Shown: one piece after another, positions 7,373-16,526 of the stretch
How the letters are laid out: each line of letters starts with the position of its first letter
How positions within the stretch are numbered: position 1 is the first letter of the stretch
NCBI GenBank assembly: GCA_944320015.1
Contig: CALUFO010000019.1
Location: forward strand, 1 to 48,137
Direction of reading: 5' to 3'
DNA: 48,137 bases
Source: an uncultured Barnesiella sp.
GTDB taxonomy: Bacteria > Bacteroidota > Bacteroidia > Bacteroidales > Barnesiellaceae
Notes under the pieces: generated by a model
What the model was told of the DNA's origin: nothing
The model's input: the letters and a program-made list of their open reading frames with translations, nothing else
Database searches by the model: none
Made by a program: the position numbers and the translations under genes

Positions 7373-7888
7373 TTATTTCAAACCTAATTTAGCTTTTACC
7401 AAAGGTGTCACATCTTCACTGGGCGCGCCATGATAAAGAACCACGGGATATGCCAAATCAAAGATATAAGTATAATTACCCTCGGCTCCCACCGATTTAA
7501 TGGCCTCCATCAACTTTTGTTGAATGGGAGCGAAAAGCGCCTCTTGCTGTTTTTGAATATCTTGGGTGGCCATTTCACGGAAACTTTCGATACGAGACTG
7601 GGAGTCTTGTACTTCCTGCATACGACGAGCGCGAATCGTTTCGGGAATCGTATCGCCCAATGCCATAAATTCTTTGTACTTTTTGGTAAACTCCTCTTGA
7701 ATTTTTACAAATTCATCTTCATACTTTTTATTGATATCTTGAAGAGTTTGTTCGGCAGTCTCTCTCTCGGGCATCATCATGAATAATTCCTGAGAATTAA
7801 CGGTACCGAATTTAAAGGTTTGTTGCGCTTGTGCCACCATGCTCAACGAGCACACACATACTGCGGCAAAAAGAATTTTCTTAATCAT
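7373..7888 (-). CDS. OmpH/Skp family periplasmic chaperone (distal copy)
   Basis: A 171-residue exported protein with signal peptide MIKKILFAAVCVCSLSMVAQAQ, then FKFGTVNSQELFMMMPE (the small beta core), a long charged coiled coil (about 45-120) and the C-terminal core LMEAIKSVGAEGNYTYIFDLAYP. This is the jellyfish-like Skp architecture: a trimeric periplasmic holdase for unfolded outer-membrane proteins on their way to BamA. It is the second of two tandem paralogues downstream of bamA, 60 bases from the first. Confidence 0.9.
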   Translation of the reverse strand: MIKKILFAAVCVCSLSMVAQAQQTFKFGTVNSQELFMMMPERETAEQTLQDINKKYEDEFVKIQEEFTKKYKEFMALGDTIPETIRARRMQEVQDSQSRIESFREMATQDIQKQQEALFAPIQQKLMEAIKSVGAEGNYTYIFDLAYPVVLYHGAPSEDVTPLVKAKLGLK

Positions 7889-7948
7889 ACTATATGTTTT
7901 TTATTTCTATATGCTATGTGATAAAAACGACGCCACAAAAATACGCAT

Positions 7949-8464
7949 TTATTTTGAATATCCTAACTTCGTGAGCACTTCATTACTTATATCGGCTTTG
8001 GGCGAAGCGAAAATAATATTGGGCGACGAAGCACGGTCGATAATCATCATATAACCTTTCTCTTCCGATATTTTCTTAATGGCGTTATAAATATCGTCTT
8101 GAATTGGTTTCATGAGGCTCTCGCGCTTCTTGTACAACTCACCTTCGGGACCGAAATATTTACGGCGCAACTCTACCACCTCAGTCTCTTTGGCTCGAAT
8201 CTCTTCCTCGCGTTTCACCTTCATCTCCTCGGTAAGGAATACGAGATCCGACTGGTAGTTCTTATACATTGTCTTGGCTTCGGCGGCTTTGTCGTCACAC
8301 TCCTTCTGCCACCGTTGCGACACTTGGTTCAGTTGCTCGTTGGCCATTTCGTAAGAGGGTATATTTTTAAGGATATACTCCATATCGACCAGCGCATACT
8401 TTTGGGCTACCGACGAGGCGGCACATACAACTACCGCCACCGCCAAAATGACTATTCTTTTCAT
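7949..8464 (-). CDS. OmpH/Skp family periplasmic chaperone (proximal copy)
   Basis: Also 171 residues, with signal peptide MKRIVILAVAVVVCAASSVAQ, core strand KYALVDMEYILKNIPSYEMA, a charged coiled coil and GYMMIIDRASSPNIIFASPKADIS. It has the same role as the neighbouring paralogue, but sequence similarity between the two is modest, so they may serve different clients or form mixed trimers. Located 149 bases downstream of bamA, separated from it by a good intrinsic terminator. Confidence 0.92.
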   Translation of the reverse strand: MKRIVILAVAVVVCAASSVAQKYALVDMEYILKNIPSYEMANEQLNQVSQRWQKECDDKAAEAKTMYKNYQSDLVFLTEEMKVKREEEIRAKETEVVELRRKYFGPEGELYKKRESLMKPIQDDIYNAIKKISEEKGYMMIIDRASSPNIIFASPKADISNEVLTKLGYSK

Positions 8465-8542
8465 ATTACATACTCATTTAATTAAACATTTGACTTGCCC
8501 TGCCGAAGAATTTTCCCACAAGACAATCTCCAAAAAATAAAG

Positions 8543-8570
8543 ATAGCGTGATTCTATCAAATCACGCTAT
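8543..8570 (-). terminator. Intrinsic terminator between bamA and skp
   Basis: ATAGCGTGATT (8543-8553) pairs perfectly with AATCACGCTAT (8560-8570) over 11 bases with a six-base loop. On the minus strand it is followed by CTTTATTTTTT. It would end or attenuate the uppS-bamA transcript before the skp genes. Confidence 0.75.
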
Positions 8571-8613
8571 ACTTTTAAACCATTTAACAAAATAGGGTCT
8601 ATTTTTCCACAAA

Positions 8614-11289
8614 TTAAAATTCCTGTCCCAAGATGAAGTGGAAATGGCCTCCACCTCGTTCGCCCTGCACCTTGTCGAAACCATAGGCCCAATCGATACC
8701 CATCAGACCAATCATCGGCAGGAAGATACGCACACCCACACCGGCCGAACGTTTCAGCGAGAAGGGGTTGAAATTCTCGAGCTGGGTCCAGGCATTACCG
8801 CCCTCGACAAAGGCCAAACCGTAGATGGTCGACGAGGGTTGCAACAGGAACGGGAAGTGCAACTCCATCGAGAAGCGGGTATAGGCACGACCGTCATAAT
8901 AAGGCGTGAGCGAGTTGTTGTCATAACCTCTCAAACCGATGGTCTCGGTAGCATAGGTATAGGAACCGGTCATACCGTCACCTCCCACACAGAAGGTCTC
9001 GAAGGGGGTCTGTTTGTATTTGTTGTACGAGCCCAGCAAACCGAAGTCGGCACGGCCCATCAACACAAGTGTATATTTCTCGGAGTTGTTCAACGGCGTA
9101 TATACACGGCTCTTGAATTTAATTTTGTAATATTCGATCCAGCGGTAGAGTTTCTCACGGTCGGCCTGCGAGTTGCTCTCATAGAGGCTCTTGTAGTCGG
9201 TCTTGGAGAAGAGCGAATACGGAGGTGTTATCTGAGCCGACAAGGTAAATTGCGAACCTCGACGTGTGTAGATGGGGTTGTCAATAGAGCTACGTCCCAA
9301 CGTCAGCCCCAGCGTGAAACTATGCGAAGTACCGTTCTGCATATAGTAAAGGTACTCCCAGTTTTTAAGGATATAGGCCTGATAACCCAGCTCGGCCATG
9401 AAGGTGAAATAGTCGTCGGGCCACTCCAACCGTTTACCGAATCCGAGCGATACGCCCACCATCTGCAACGACTTGCTGGGGTCGAGCGCGTTCTCATAGA
9501 TATTTTGGTAGTAATCGTTATAGTTGCCATAATAATTACCATAGTACCCACCGTAATAATTGCCATAATATCCTCCATACAGGGCATTGTTGTAAAGGTT
9601 GTTATAAGCACTGCTCAAAAACGAGCTTTCGATACCGGTCTGGCGGCTGTAATAGGCCGAGAACTGGAACGAGTTGGGACGTTTCCCGCCGAACCACGGA
9701 TCGTAGAACGAGATACTGTATTGTTGGTAATAGCGGGCATTGGTTTGCGCGCTTATGGTGAAGGTCTGGCCGTCGCCTTGCGGGATAATCCCCTTGAACG
9801 ACTTGGGGTTCAACAGGTTTTTAACCGAGAAGTTGGTAAATTTCAAACTGAGTTTACCAATCACACCGGTTTGCCCCCAACCGGCCGAGAACTCGATTTG
9901 GTCGTTGGCTTTCGATTCGAGATTATAAATCAAATCGACCGTACCGTTCTCCTCGTTAGGCTCGGGCCTGATGTCCATTGTCTCGGGGTCGAAGTGTCCC
10001 GTTTGGGCGATCTCACGAGCCGAACGCATCAAGTCCGATTTACTGAACAGTTCGCCCGGTTTCGTACGCAACTCCCGGCGAATCACATGCTCATACAACC
10101 GGTCGTTACCATTGATCACCACCTTGTTGATACGGGCTTGCGGCCCCTCGAAAAGGCGTATTTCCAAATCGATAGAATCGTTTTGCACATTCCCCTCGAT
10201 GGGAACCAACTGGAAGAAGAGATAGCCACGATCCATATACAGGTTGGCCACAGCGTCTTCGTCCTCCATCGTACGTTTGTTCAACATCTTTTGGTTATAG
10301 ACGTCGCCCGGTTTCATATTCAACACCGCCGACAGATAGTCCGACGGATAGACCGTATTGCCCACCCAATCGATATTGCGAATGTAGTATTTGTCGCCCT
10401 CGTCGATCGTAAGGTACACATCGACAGTCTTCTCGTTATAGCGCACTACACTGTCGCTCACAATAGCGGCATCGCGATAACCCAACTCGTTGTACTTCTC
10501 GATAATGAGGTTTTTATCGTTGGCATAGTTCTCCTCGACAAATTTTTTCGTCCGGAACAGGTGGAGCAAGTTTCCTTTCTCGTTGGTCTTTTTCATCGCC
10601 CATTTGATTTTCCGGTCCGAAAGCACCTTATTCCCTTCGATATATATTTTGTGAACCTTGATTTTCTCTTTCTTATCGATATAAATGTCTACGATCACCT
10701 CGTTTTCGTGGGAAAGGTCGTCGGTCTGCTGGATATTCACCTCGGCATTTTTAAAGCCCTTCTCTTCGAAATGTTTCTTGATAATCGTTGTGGCGCGGTC
10801 TACGATATTGGGTGTTATCTGGTTTCCTTTGACCAAACCCAGACGCATTTCCAAGTCTTCCCGTTCGCTCTTTTTGATGCCGTGATAATTGATTTGCGAA
10901 ATACGGGGTTGCTGTTTCAGTTGGATTTCGAGCCACGCTTTATCGCCATAGGCTTTGGTCCATTTGATCACCACATCAGAGAAGAGCCCTTGTCTCCAAA
11001 ATTTCTTGGCGGCATCGGTAATAGCGTTACCCGGGATTTCAATGACCTGTCCCACTTCGAGGCCCGAATACCCGATCAACACATAATCTTCATAGTTGGG
11101 AGCTCCGGTAACGGTAATCCCGGCGATCTCGTATTTTTGGGGAATTGCCGAATAGACGACTTTCGGATTGTATATGGTATCGAGTTTCTCTTCGGTCTGG
11201 GCCGTCACAGCCGCCACGCCCAAAGACAAAAACAAAAAAACAGCCAAACTCCTCAAAGGCATATTATATCGCATTTTCAATTTCTTCAT
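8614..11289 (-). CDS. bamA: Outer membrane protein assembly factor BamA
   Basis: An 891-residue outer membrane protein: signal peptide ending near VTAQ, five POTRA repeats (about 50-440; for example KIKVHKIYIEGNKVLSDRKIKWAM), then a 16-strand barrel ending in the C-terminal signal FILGQEF. BamA folds and inserts beta-barrel proteins. An unusual feature is a repetitive Gly-Tyr-Asn-rich stretch (about residues 565-597, YGGYYGNYYGGYYGNYYGN type), likely in a surface loop of the barrel. The start codon directly abuts the uppS stop (TAAATG), so the two are translationally linked; skp genes follow. Confidence 0.95.
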   Translation of the reverse strand: MKKLKMRYNMPLRSLAVFLFLSLGVAAVTAQTEEKLDTIYNPKVVYSAIPQKYEIAGITVTGAPNYEDYVLIGYSGLEVGQVIEIPGNAITDAAKKFWRQGLFSDVVIKWTKAYGDKAWLEIQLKQQPRISQINYHGIKKSEREDLEMRLGLVKGNQITPNIVDRATTIIKKHFEEKGFKNAEVNIQQTDDLSHENEVIVDIYIDKKEKIKVHKIYIEGNKVLSDRKIKWAMKKTNEKGNLLHLFRTKKFVEENYANDKNLIIEKYNELGYRDAAIVSDSVVRYNEKTVDVYLTIDEGDKYYIRNIDWVGNTVYPSDYLSAVLNMKPGDVYNQKMLNKRTMEDEDAVANLYMDRGYLFFQLVPIEGNVQNDSIDLEIRLFEGPQARINKVVINGNDRLYEHVIRRELRTKPGELFSKSDLMRSAREIAQTGHFDPETMDIRPEPNEENGTVDLIYNLESKANDQIEFSAGWGQTGVIGKLSLKFTNFSVKNLLNPKSFKGIIPQGDGQTFTISAQTNARYYQQYSISFYDPWFGGKRPNSFQFSAYYSRQTGIESSFLSSAYNNLYNNALYGGYYGNYYGGYYGNYYGNYNDYYQNIYENALDPSKSLQMVGVSLGFGKRLEWPDDYFTFMAELGYQAYILKNWEYLYYMQNGTSHSFTLGLTLGRSSIDNPIYTRRGSQFTLSAQITPPYSLFSKTDYKSLYESNSQADREKLYRWIEYYKIKFKSRVYTPLNNSEKYTLVLMGRADFGLLGSYNKYKQTPFETFCVGGDGMTGSYTYATETIGLRGYDNNSLTPYYDGRAYTRFSMELHFPFLLQPSSTIYGLAFVEGGNAWTQLENFNPFSLKRSAGVGVRIFLPMIGLMGIDWAYGFDKVQGERGGGHFHFILGQEF

Positions 11290-12027
11290 TTATAATTGTT
11301 CACTCGTTTTCCCGAAACGGCGTTCTCTCGTCTGGTATTCGACAATCGCCTTATAGAGGCTTTCATCGGTAAAATCGGGCCAATACTCTTCTGTAAAATA
11401 AAATTCGGCATACGAGAGCTGCCATAGCAAAAAGTTACTGAGCCGTATCTCGCCGCCGGTTCTTATCAGCAAATCGGGATTTGGCATATCGGCAGTGGTC
11501 ATAAACCGGTCGATAGTCGACTCGGTAATGTCGTCGACCCTCATCTTGCCCGATTGCACCTCTTGGGCAATACACTTGGCGGCTCGAGTGAGCTCCCACC
11601 GGGAAGAATAGCTCAATGCCAAATTCAAGACGATACGCTTTCCGCCCGACGTGTCGCTGATACACTTCAACAAACGGGCTCTCACAGTGTCGGGCAAACG
11701 GTCCAAATCACCGATAACCGAGAGTCGCACCCCTTTTTCTATCATGCCGGGGGTCTCCCGCTCTATCCCGAAAACGATCAAAGACATCAGAGCGTCGACC
11801 TCGGCCTGAGGGCGATTCCAATTTTCTGTCGAAAAAGCATACAACGTGAGGTATTGCACCCCTACCTCGGCCGCGGCATCTGTCATTTCATGAACGACAT
11901 CGAGACCTTTCCGATGCCCTTCCGACCGATCCAATCCTCTCGCCTTGGCCCAACGCCCGTTACCGTCCATAATGATCGCTATGTGACGAGGCACTCGGGC
12001 TCGATTTATCTGCTCTGCGTATGTCAT
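11290..12027 (-). CDS. uppS: Isoprenyl transferase (undecaprenyl diphosphate synthase)
   Basis: A cytosolic cis-prenyltransferase of 245 residues, making the C55 lipid carrier for peptidoglycan and glycan export. The family motifs are intact: IAIIMDGNGRWA with catalytic Asp21, LTLYAFSTENWNRP, and DLLIRTGGEIRLSNFLLWQ followed by AEFYFTEEYWPDF. It overlaps no neighbour but its stop touches the bamA start, and it starts six bases after the DUF6089 gene, indicating a single envelope operon. Confidence 0.95.
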   Translation of the reverse strand: MTYAEQINRARVPRHIAIIMDGNGRWAKARGLDRSEGHRKGLDVVHEMTDAAAEVGVQYLTLYAFSTENWNRPQAEVDALMSLIVFGIERETPGMIEKGVRLSVIGDLDRLPDTVRARLLKCISDTSGGKRIVLNLALSYSSRWELTRAAKCIAQEVQSGKMRVDDITESTIDRFMTTADMPNPDLLIRTGGEIRLSNFLLWQLSYAEFYFTEEYWPDFTDESLYKAIVEYQTRERRFGKTSEQL

Positions 12028-12033
12028 TATCTT

Positions 12034-12708
12034 TCAACGATTATCGTTGTTACAAATCTCTTTTTTGCGGCCAAATTCATATGTGATCGAAAACAACGTC
12101 GTTGAAAACCAATCAGTATTCTTCAGCACGCTACTTTTTATCTCGTACGGATCGCTCAATGACTTCCCGTCGAGGCTGTCGCCCAACGTTTTGTGCATGG
12201 CAAACTCCAAACTTATATTCCACCGGGGGGCTATCTTATACTTCACCCCTACTCCCAGCGAACCATCGACCGTAAAATATCCTCCATCGACGGTCGAATA
12301 GGCGGCTCCGACTCCGGCCAGCAAATAGGGAGAAAATCGTTTCGTTCCCAAATAAGAGTAACCCATTCCATAGTTGAAAAAGTTAAACTCTATCTGACCA
12401 CCCAACCGGTATTGCCAACTCTCAAACGAATAATCGCTCCCATTGGGAAACCGATTATCGAAATCGCGCGTATCGCCCGAGAACTGCATGACCGAAATAT
12501 CGGTCTTCACAGCCCACCGATAATTCAGCAGAAAGCGGAAAACCCCACTACCCGCCACTCCCGGCCGATGCCACGGCGAGACTTGGTTCGCATCGCCCAT
12601 ATAGCTGCTTATCCCGCCCGCAAGGCCTCCGTCGAATCGGTACTCTTGCGCCGGCAAAGCAGTTATACCGCTTATCAGTATTACTATAATCGGAATTATT
12701 TTTTTCAT
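12034..12708 (-). CDS. DUF6089-type outer membrane beta-barrel protein
   Basis: A 224-residue exported protein with signal peptide MKKIIPIIVILISGITALPAQ and alternating aromatic strands (for example FNFFNYGMGYSYLGTKRFSPYLLAGVGAAYS), typical of a small eight-stranded barrel. The start EYRFDGGLAGGISSYMGDANQ matches the family usually found ahead of uppS and bamA in Bacteroidetes, which I know as DUF6089. Its function is unknown; the constant link to bamA suggests a role in outer-membrane biogenesis. Confidence 0.75.
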   Translation of the reverse strand: MKKIIPIIVILISGITALPAQEYRFDGGLAGGISSYMGDANQVSPWHRPGVAGSGVFRFLLNYRWAVKTDISVMQFSGDTRDFDNRFPNGSDYSFESWQYRLGGQIEFNFFNYGMGYSYLGTKRFSPYLLAGVGAAYSTVDGGYFTVDGSLGVGVKYKIAPRWNISLEFAMHKTLGDSLDGKSLSDPYEIKSSVLKNTDWFSTTLFSITYEFGRKKEICNNDNR

Positions 12709-12788
12709 GTGCGCGCCATTTTTATAAGACTACATACATAAAACGAAATAAACCGACGAAAAGTATTTCCTTCTTTTTCAAATCGCTC

Positions 12789-14279
12789 CTACGGTATAGG
12801 CGGGTACCTCAATCGACCGATAGCGCCCCGCCATATCTCGTTATACACCTCGTTCCTGTTATTGACACCTCCGAATATATAAATATAAGGTATCTGATAA
12901 TCGCCCGACCGGGTAACGGCATGTGCCACCGCGCGAACCGGCATGAGCTTCCAGAGCGGAGCCGATTGCACTGCTTCATAGTCGGCGTCGACAATCATCA
13001 CCGAAGCATACGACCGAGGCGCGATATAGGCAGGCATAGCCAGCGATTCGGGGGCTATGCTCCATGTATTTCCGTTGTTTATCGACATATATACCGAGTC
13101 GGCCACTCCGGTCGATTCCCGACCGCCAATCACGAGCCATGTGGTATATTGAGTGGTTCGCCAATATTCATCGGTCTTAAAGGTGAAATAGGGGAAAAGA
13201 AGCGCTCCCTCGCAAGGCTTTATCGACCCGGGCAACTGAGCCCAAGCCTCCCCGTCGTATCCCCACGTCGCCCCCGTGAGTTGATTGTCGGCCATACGGC
13301 CGCCCACCATAATGGACTGCGGGGAATCCAAGTCATATTCCGAGACAAATGTCACCATAGGGCTGCTTCCCTTAATGGGGAAATTCGGCGTGGCGGCATA
13401 AGGCACAAAGCCATCGGGACGTGGATAGCAATCGTGCTTGTAGGTGCCGTTATCCGACACGATACCCAGCACTCTCGACTTCCATGTGCCCACCAATGAA
13501 AAGAAACTCTGCCCTGTCGACGTCCATGTCACGCCGTCTTCCGACCGATAGAGTTCTCCCCCCTCCGAAAGCATATACAACGCCTCGCCTGTCGCCTGCA
13601 AAGAGGTCAGATCCGGGGTAAATGACACCGACAACGGATACGCTGTCCAATCATCGCCCAAGGGATCGTCGGTGACATACAGCGTATAAGTCGAATTTGC
13701 CTCTATGAATGTATATACTTCGTCTTTGAAATAGAGGCTCTTTTGCGATTTCACGACAGCGTCGCTACCACAGGGCAACGATTTCTTGCCAAACGGGCTG
13801 TTCCAATACAGCGAATCGGGGTCGATTTGGTGCACGTTCACTTTCACCGAATACCACTTCTCCGTCACTCCGTTTTGAGCGGTCACCACCAACGAGACCT
13901 TCGACGTAAAGTCGATCGAATCGGTAGGATTTTCGATATAATCTATGGTATCGTTTTTGGCAGGGTCGCCATAATCCATATAAACTTTGGCCTGTGCCAC
14001 ATTGTCGAACGAGATATTGGCGATCAACGCCGAGACATCGGTTCCCACCGGCAAAGAATCGGCATTATAGATTTGCCCGCCAATCAAGTCGATTGTAAAA
14101 AAGACCGTATCCAGATGAGCCAGCACAGAATCGTTGGTGGCCAACGAAAAAGCCGAGACCCGCACACTCTCCGAAACCGTATAGGATATATCCTCATCAT
14201 CGGTCGTGTTGCACGAAATACCGGATAAAAACAATGTGGCTATACACAGGAAAAAATATATTCTTTGCTTCTTCATCAA
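12789..14279 (-). CDS. DUF6242-type lipoprotein with galactose-oxidase-like repeats
   Basis: A 496-residue predicted lipoprotein: signal MMKKQRIYFFLCIATLFLSGISC with lipobox cysteine 23 followed by acidic residues, two N-terminal Ig/Pkd-like domains (to about 160), then a repeat region with GGELYRSEDGVTWT, MSINNGNTWSIAPESLA and IYIFGGVNNRNEVYNEIWRG, which look like sialidase/Kelch-type beta-propeller blades. This order matches the Bacteroidetes family DUF6242. The role is unknown. A -7 element lies 35 bases upstream, so it may be transcribed on its own; it is 80 bases upstream of the DUF6089 gene. Confidence 0.75.
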   Translation of the reverse strand: MMKKQRIYFFLCIATLFLSGISCNTTDDEDISYTVSESVRVSAFSLATNDSVLAHLDTVFFTIDLIGGQIYNADSLPVGTDVSALIANISFDNVAQAKVYMDYGDPAKNDTIDYIENPTDSIDFTSKVSLVVTAQNGVTEKWYSVKVNVHQIDPDSLYWNSPFGKKSLPCGSDAVVKSQKSLYFKDEVYTFIEANSTYTLYVTDDPLGDDWTAYPLSVSFTPDLTSLQATGEALYMLSEGGELYRSEDGVTWTSTGQSFFSLVGTWKSRVLGIVSDNGTYKHDCYPRPDGFVPYAATPNFPIKGSSPMVTFVSEYDLDSPQSIMVGGRMADNQLTGATWGYDGEAWAQLPGSIKPCEGALLFPYFTFKTDEYWRTTQYTTWLVIGGRESTGVADSVYMSINNGNTWSIAPESLAMPAYIAPRSYASVMIVDADYEAVQSAPLWKLMPVRAVAHAVTRSGDYQIPYIYIFGGVNNRNEVYNEIWRGAIGRLRYPPIP

Positions 14280-14313
14280 CTGATATGAATTACAAGTTTG
14301 CAGTTACAATCGG

Positions 14314-14321
14314 CAAATTTA
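14314..14321 (-). promoter_or_regulatory. -7 element ahead of the DUF6242 gene
   Basis: Minus-strand TAAATTTG is a full match to TAnnTTTG, ending 35 bases before the gene start. A TTTG at the usual distance was not found. The remainder of 14322-14488 is AT-rich with no visible gene. Confidence 0.5.
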
Positions 14322-14488
14322 GTAACATTTTTCTCTTTGCACACTACAAACTCCGATAATTATAATTATTTATGGATAAGCCCTGTTTACAATCGGCTGG
14401 TTTCCATGCTTCAAAAATAGAGAAAAAAGGATTTGAAGAAATACTATTTTAGACAAACCGAATAATTGACAAGCCAAACAGGCGCATT

Positions 14489-15541
14489 TTACCTATTTTC
14501 ATACCAATCGATTCGGGACGCGCCGATATACTCGGTACAAGCGGGAAACCTGTCGTGCCGAGGCGCCGCCACGCCCGAGGTCAAAAGCATTCTACCGGTC
14601 TCGACCCGGGCCTCGTCCCAACAGCCCTTATCGATAAACGATTGCAACAGCCGGGCGCCCCCCTCCACCAGCAGGTGCTGTATGCGCCGGGCATGCAACT
14701 CTCCGAGCAAATTCGGTATAAACATATCGTCAAAAGGCAAAACCAATCGTTCCACTCCTTGCGGCAACGGCGTGCGGCAAGCCTCTTCACCACCGACGAC
14801 CAGTGTGGGCTGGCCGTCGGTGTACACCCGGGCAGAGGCAGGTATCCTACCTTGCCGGTCGAGAACGATACGCCGTGGCGAACGCCCGTACCACAACCGG
14901 GTCGTCAACGATGGATTGTCGGCGATTACCGTATCTGTCCCTACCAAGACGGCATCGACTTCGGCGCGCAACCGATGCACCCACACCGACGAGACCGCGT
15001 CCGAAATCCGAGCGGCGGGCTCGCCCGGGTCTCGCAGCCTATCGATATAGCCATCGGCGCTCTGCGCCCATTTCAAGGTCACGAAAGGCCTATGCTCCGT
15101 TTGAGCCGTCATAAACGTGCGGTTCAACGCCCGGCACTCCTCCTCCAAAACTCCGGTAACCACCGCTATCCCGGCATCGCGCAGCCGGGTCACCCCTCGT
15201 CCCGAAACGGCCGGGAAAGGATCGAGACACCCCACCACCACTTTCGGTATCTGTTTATTCACGATCAACTCGGCGCAAGGAGGGGTCTTCCCGTAATGAG
15301 AACAAGGCTCCAGCGAGACATACAACGTAGATTTCGGCAACAACGTCTCGTCGTCCACGGCCGCTATGGCATTCACCTCGGCATGAGGCTGTCCATACTC
15401 CCGATGATACCCTTCGCCTATGATTTTACCGTCGCACACGACTACCGCGCCAACCATCGGGTTGGGCGAGACATGCCCCCGCCCCAATGAGGCCAATTGC
15501 AAACAGCGGCGCATAAAAACGGCATCTATATCCCTGTCCAT
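14489..15541 (-). CDS. ribD: Riboflavin biosynthesis deaminase/reductase
   Basis: A bifunctional enzyme of 350 residues for the second and third steps of riboflavin synthesis. The N-terminal deaminase has the zinc motif His53-Ala-Glu55 (PHAEVNAIA) and Cys80/Cys89 in EPCSHYGKTPPC. The C-terminal reductase domain begins near 150 (RPFVTLKWAQSADGYI) and has the nucleotide-binding part VDAVLVGTDTVIADNPSL and HLLVEGGARLLQSFI. It is transcribed away from prmC; the other rib genes are not in the window. Confidence 0.95.
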   Translation of the reverse strand: MDRDIDAVFMRRCLQLASLGRGHVSPNPMVGAVVVCDGKIIGEGYHREYGQPHAEVNAIAAVDDETLLPKSTLYVSLEPCSHYGKTPPCAELIVNKQIPKVVVGCLDPFPAVSGRGVTRLRDAGIAVVTGVLEEECRALNRTFMTAQTEHRPFVTLKWAQSADGYIDRLRDPGEPAARISDAVSSVWVHRLRAEVDAVLVGTDTVIADNPSLTTRLWYGRSPRRIVLDRQGRIPASARVYTDGQPTLVVGGEEACRTPLPQGVERLVLPFDDMFIPNLLGELHARRIQHLLVEGGARLLQSFIDKGCWDEARVETGRMLLTSGVAAPRHDRFPACTEYIGASRIDWYENR

Positions 15542-15559
15542 ATCTCAAACTTTTTTATG

Positions 15560-15567
15560 TATCTTTG
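15560..15567 (+). promoter_or_regulatory. -7 element for prmC-recX-comF
   Basis: TATCTTTG matches the consensus exactly and is followed by GC-rich leader DNA up to the prmC start at 15666. The -33 box is not clear. Confidence 0.55.
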
Positions 15568-15665
15568 CAGAAAGTGGGGAGCAAAGGCTGTCGTCAATGC
15601 AAGCATCGGCGACACGTCTCGGATGAGATAGTCCCTCCCGGCACCCGAAAACCACCAATCGACCT

Positions 15666-16526
15666 ATGCGACAAAGCATCGACCTACTGCGGCACAAACT
15701 GGGCGGTATATACCCCCCCGGCGAAATCACGGGATTCTCCCGAATGATTTTCGAGGCGTTATGCAACTATACCCCCACCGATATTCTGCTCCACAAAGAT
15801 ACGATTTTATCCGAGGATATACATCGAAAAATCGAAGGTATCGTCGAAAGGCTCTCTCGGCAAGAGCCCATTCAATATATTTTAGGGTTCGCCGACTTCT
15901 GCGGATACCGCTTCGACGTAGCGCCCGGAGTCCTTATTCCCCGCCCCGAAACCGCCGAACTGGTCGACCGAATCATTCGGGAAAACAGCGGAAAACAATA
16001 CCGCATAGCCGACTTGGGCACCGGGAGTGGCTGCATAGCCATCGCTTTGGCTCTTGCCCTGCCGCTCTCCCGGGTCGAGGCATGGGACTTCTCTCTCGCC
16101 GCGCTCCGTATCGCCGAGCGAAACGCATCGAATTTAAATGCCCGGGTGAGCTTTGTCCATCGGGACATTCTTCAAGATTACGCCTCGGGGCTTCCCGGCG
16201 AATCGCTCGACATCATCGTCAGCAACCCTCCCTATATACGGGAATGCGAACGAGCTGCCATGAGCGACAACGTTCTGGCCTATGAGCCGCACGAAGCCCT
16301 TTTCGTCCCCGATGAAAAGCCCCTTCTCTTCTACGAGAAAATCGCCCGCGACGGCATGCACCTTTTGTCGCCCGGCGGGAAACTCTATTTCGAAATCAAC
16401 GAGACACAAGGCGAGAATTGCGTCGACATGTTGAAATCGACCGGCTACGAACAAGTCGAAATCATCGAGGACTTGTACGGGAAAAATCGTTTCACCTCCG
16501 CTATCAAACCCCAACGACATGGCTAA
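15666..16526 (+). CDS. prmC: Peptide chain release factor N5-glutamine methyltransferase
   Basis: A class I methyltransferase of 286 residues that methylates the Gln of the GGQ motif in RF1 and RF2. It has the N-terminal helical domain, EPIQYILGFADFCGYRF and LIPRPETAELVDR, the SAM-binding motif ADLGTGSGCIAIALAL, and the defining NPPY motif in IIVSNPPYIRECE. It overlaps recX by eight bases. Confidence 0.95.
   Translation: MRQSIDLLRHKLGGIYPPGEITGFSRMIFEALCNYTPTDILLHKDTILSEDIHRKIEGIVERLSRQEPIQYILGFADFCGYRFDVAPGVLIPRPETAELVDRIIRENSGKQYRIADLGTGSGCIAIALALALPLSRVEAWDFSLAALRIAERNASNLNARVSFVHRDILQDYASGLPGESLDIIVSNPPYIRECERAAMSDNVLAYEPHEALFVPDEKPLLFYEKIARDGMHLLSPGGKLYFEINETQGENCVDMLKSTGYEQVEIIEDLYGKNRFTSAIKPQRHG

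Noticed and set aside
9497-9590. Short tandem DNA repeats suggesting a CRISPR-like array
   Set aside because: They are in-frame codon repeats for Gly, Tyr and Asn within bamA, without spacers.
8638-11295. A very long open frame on the plus strand opposite bamA
   Set aside because: It is antisense to a certain gene and exists because of codon bias; its translation resembles no family.
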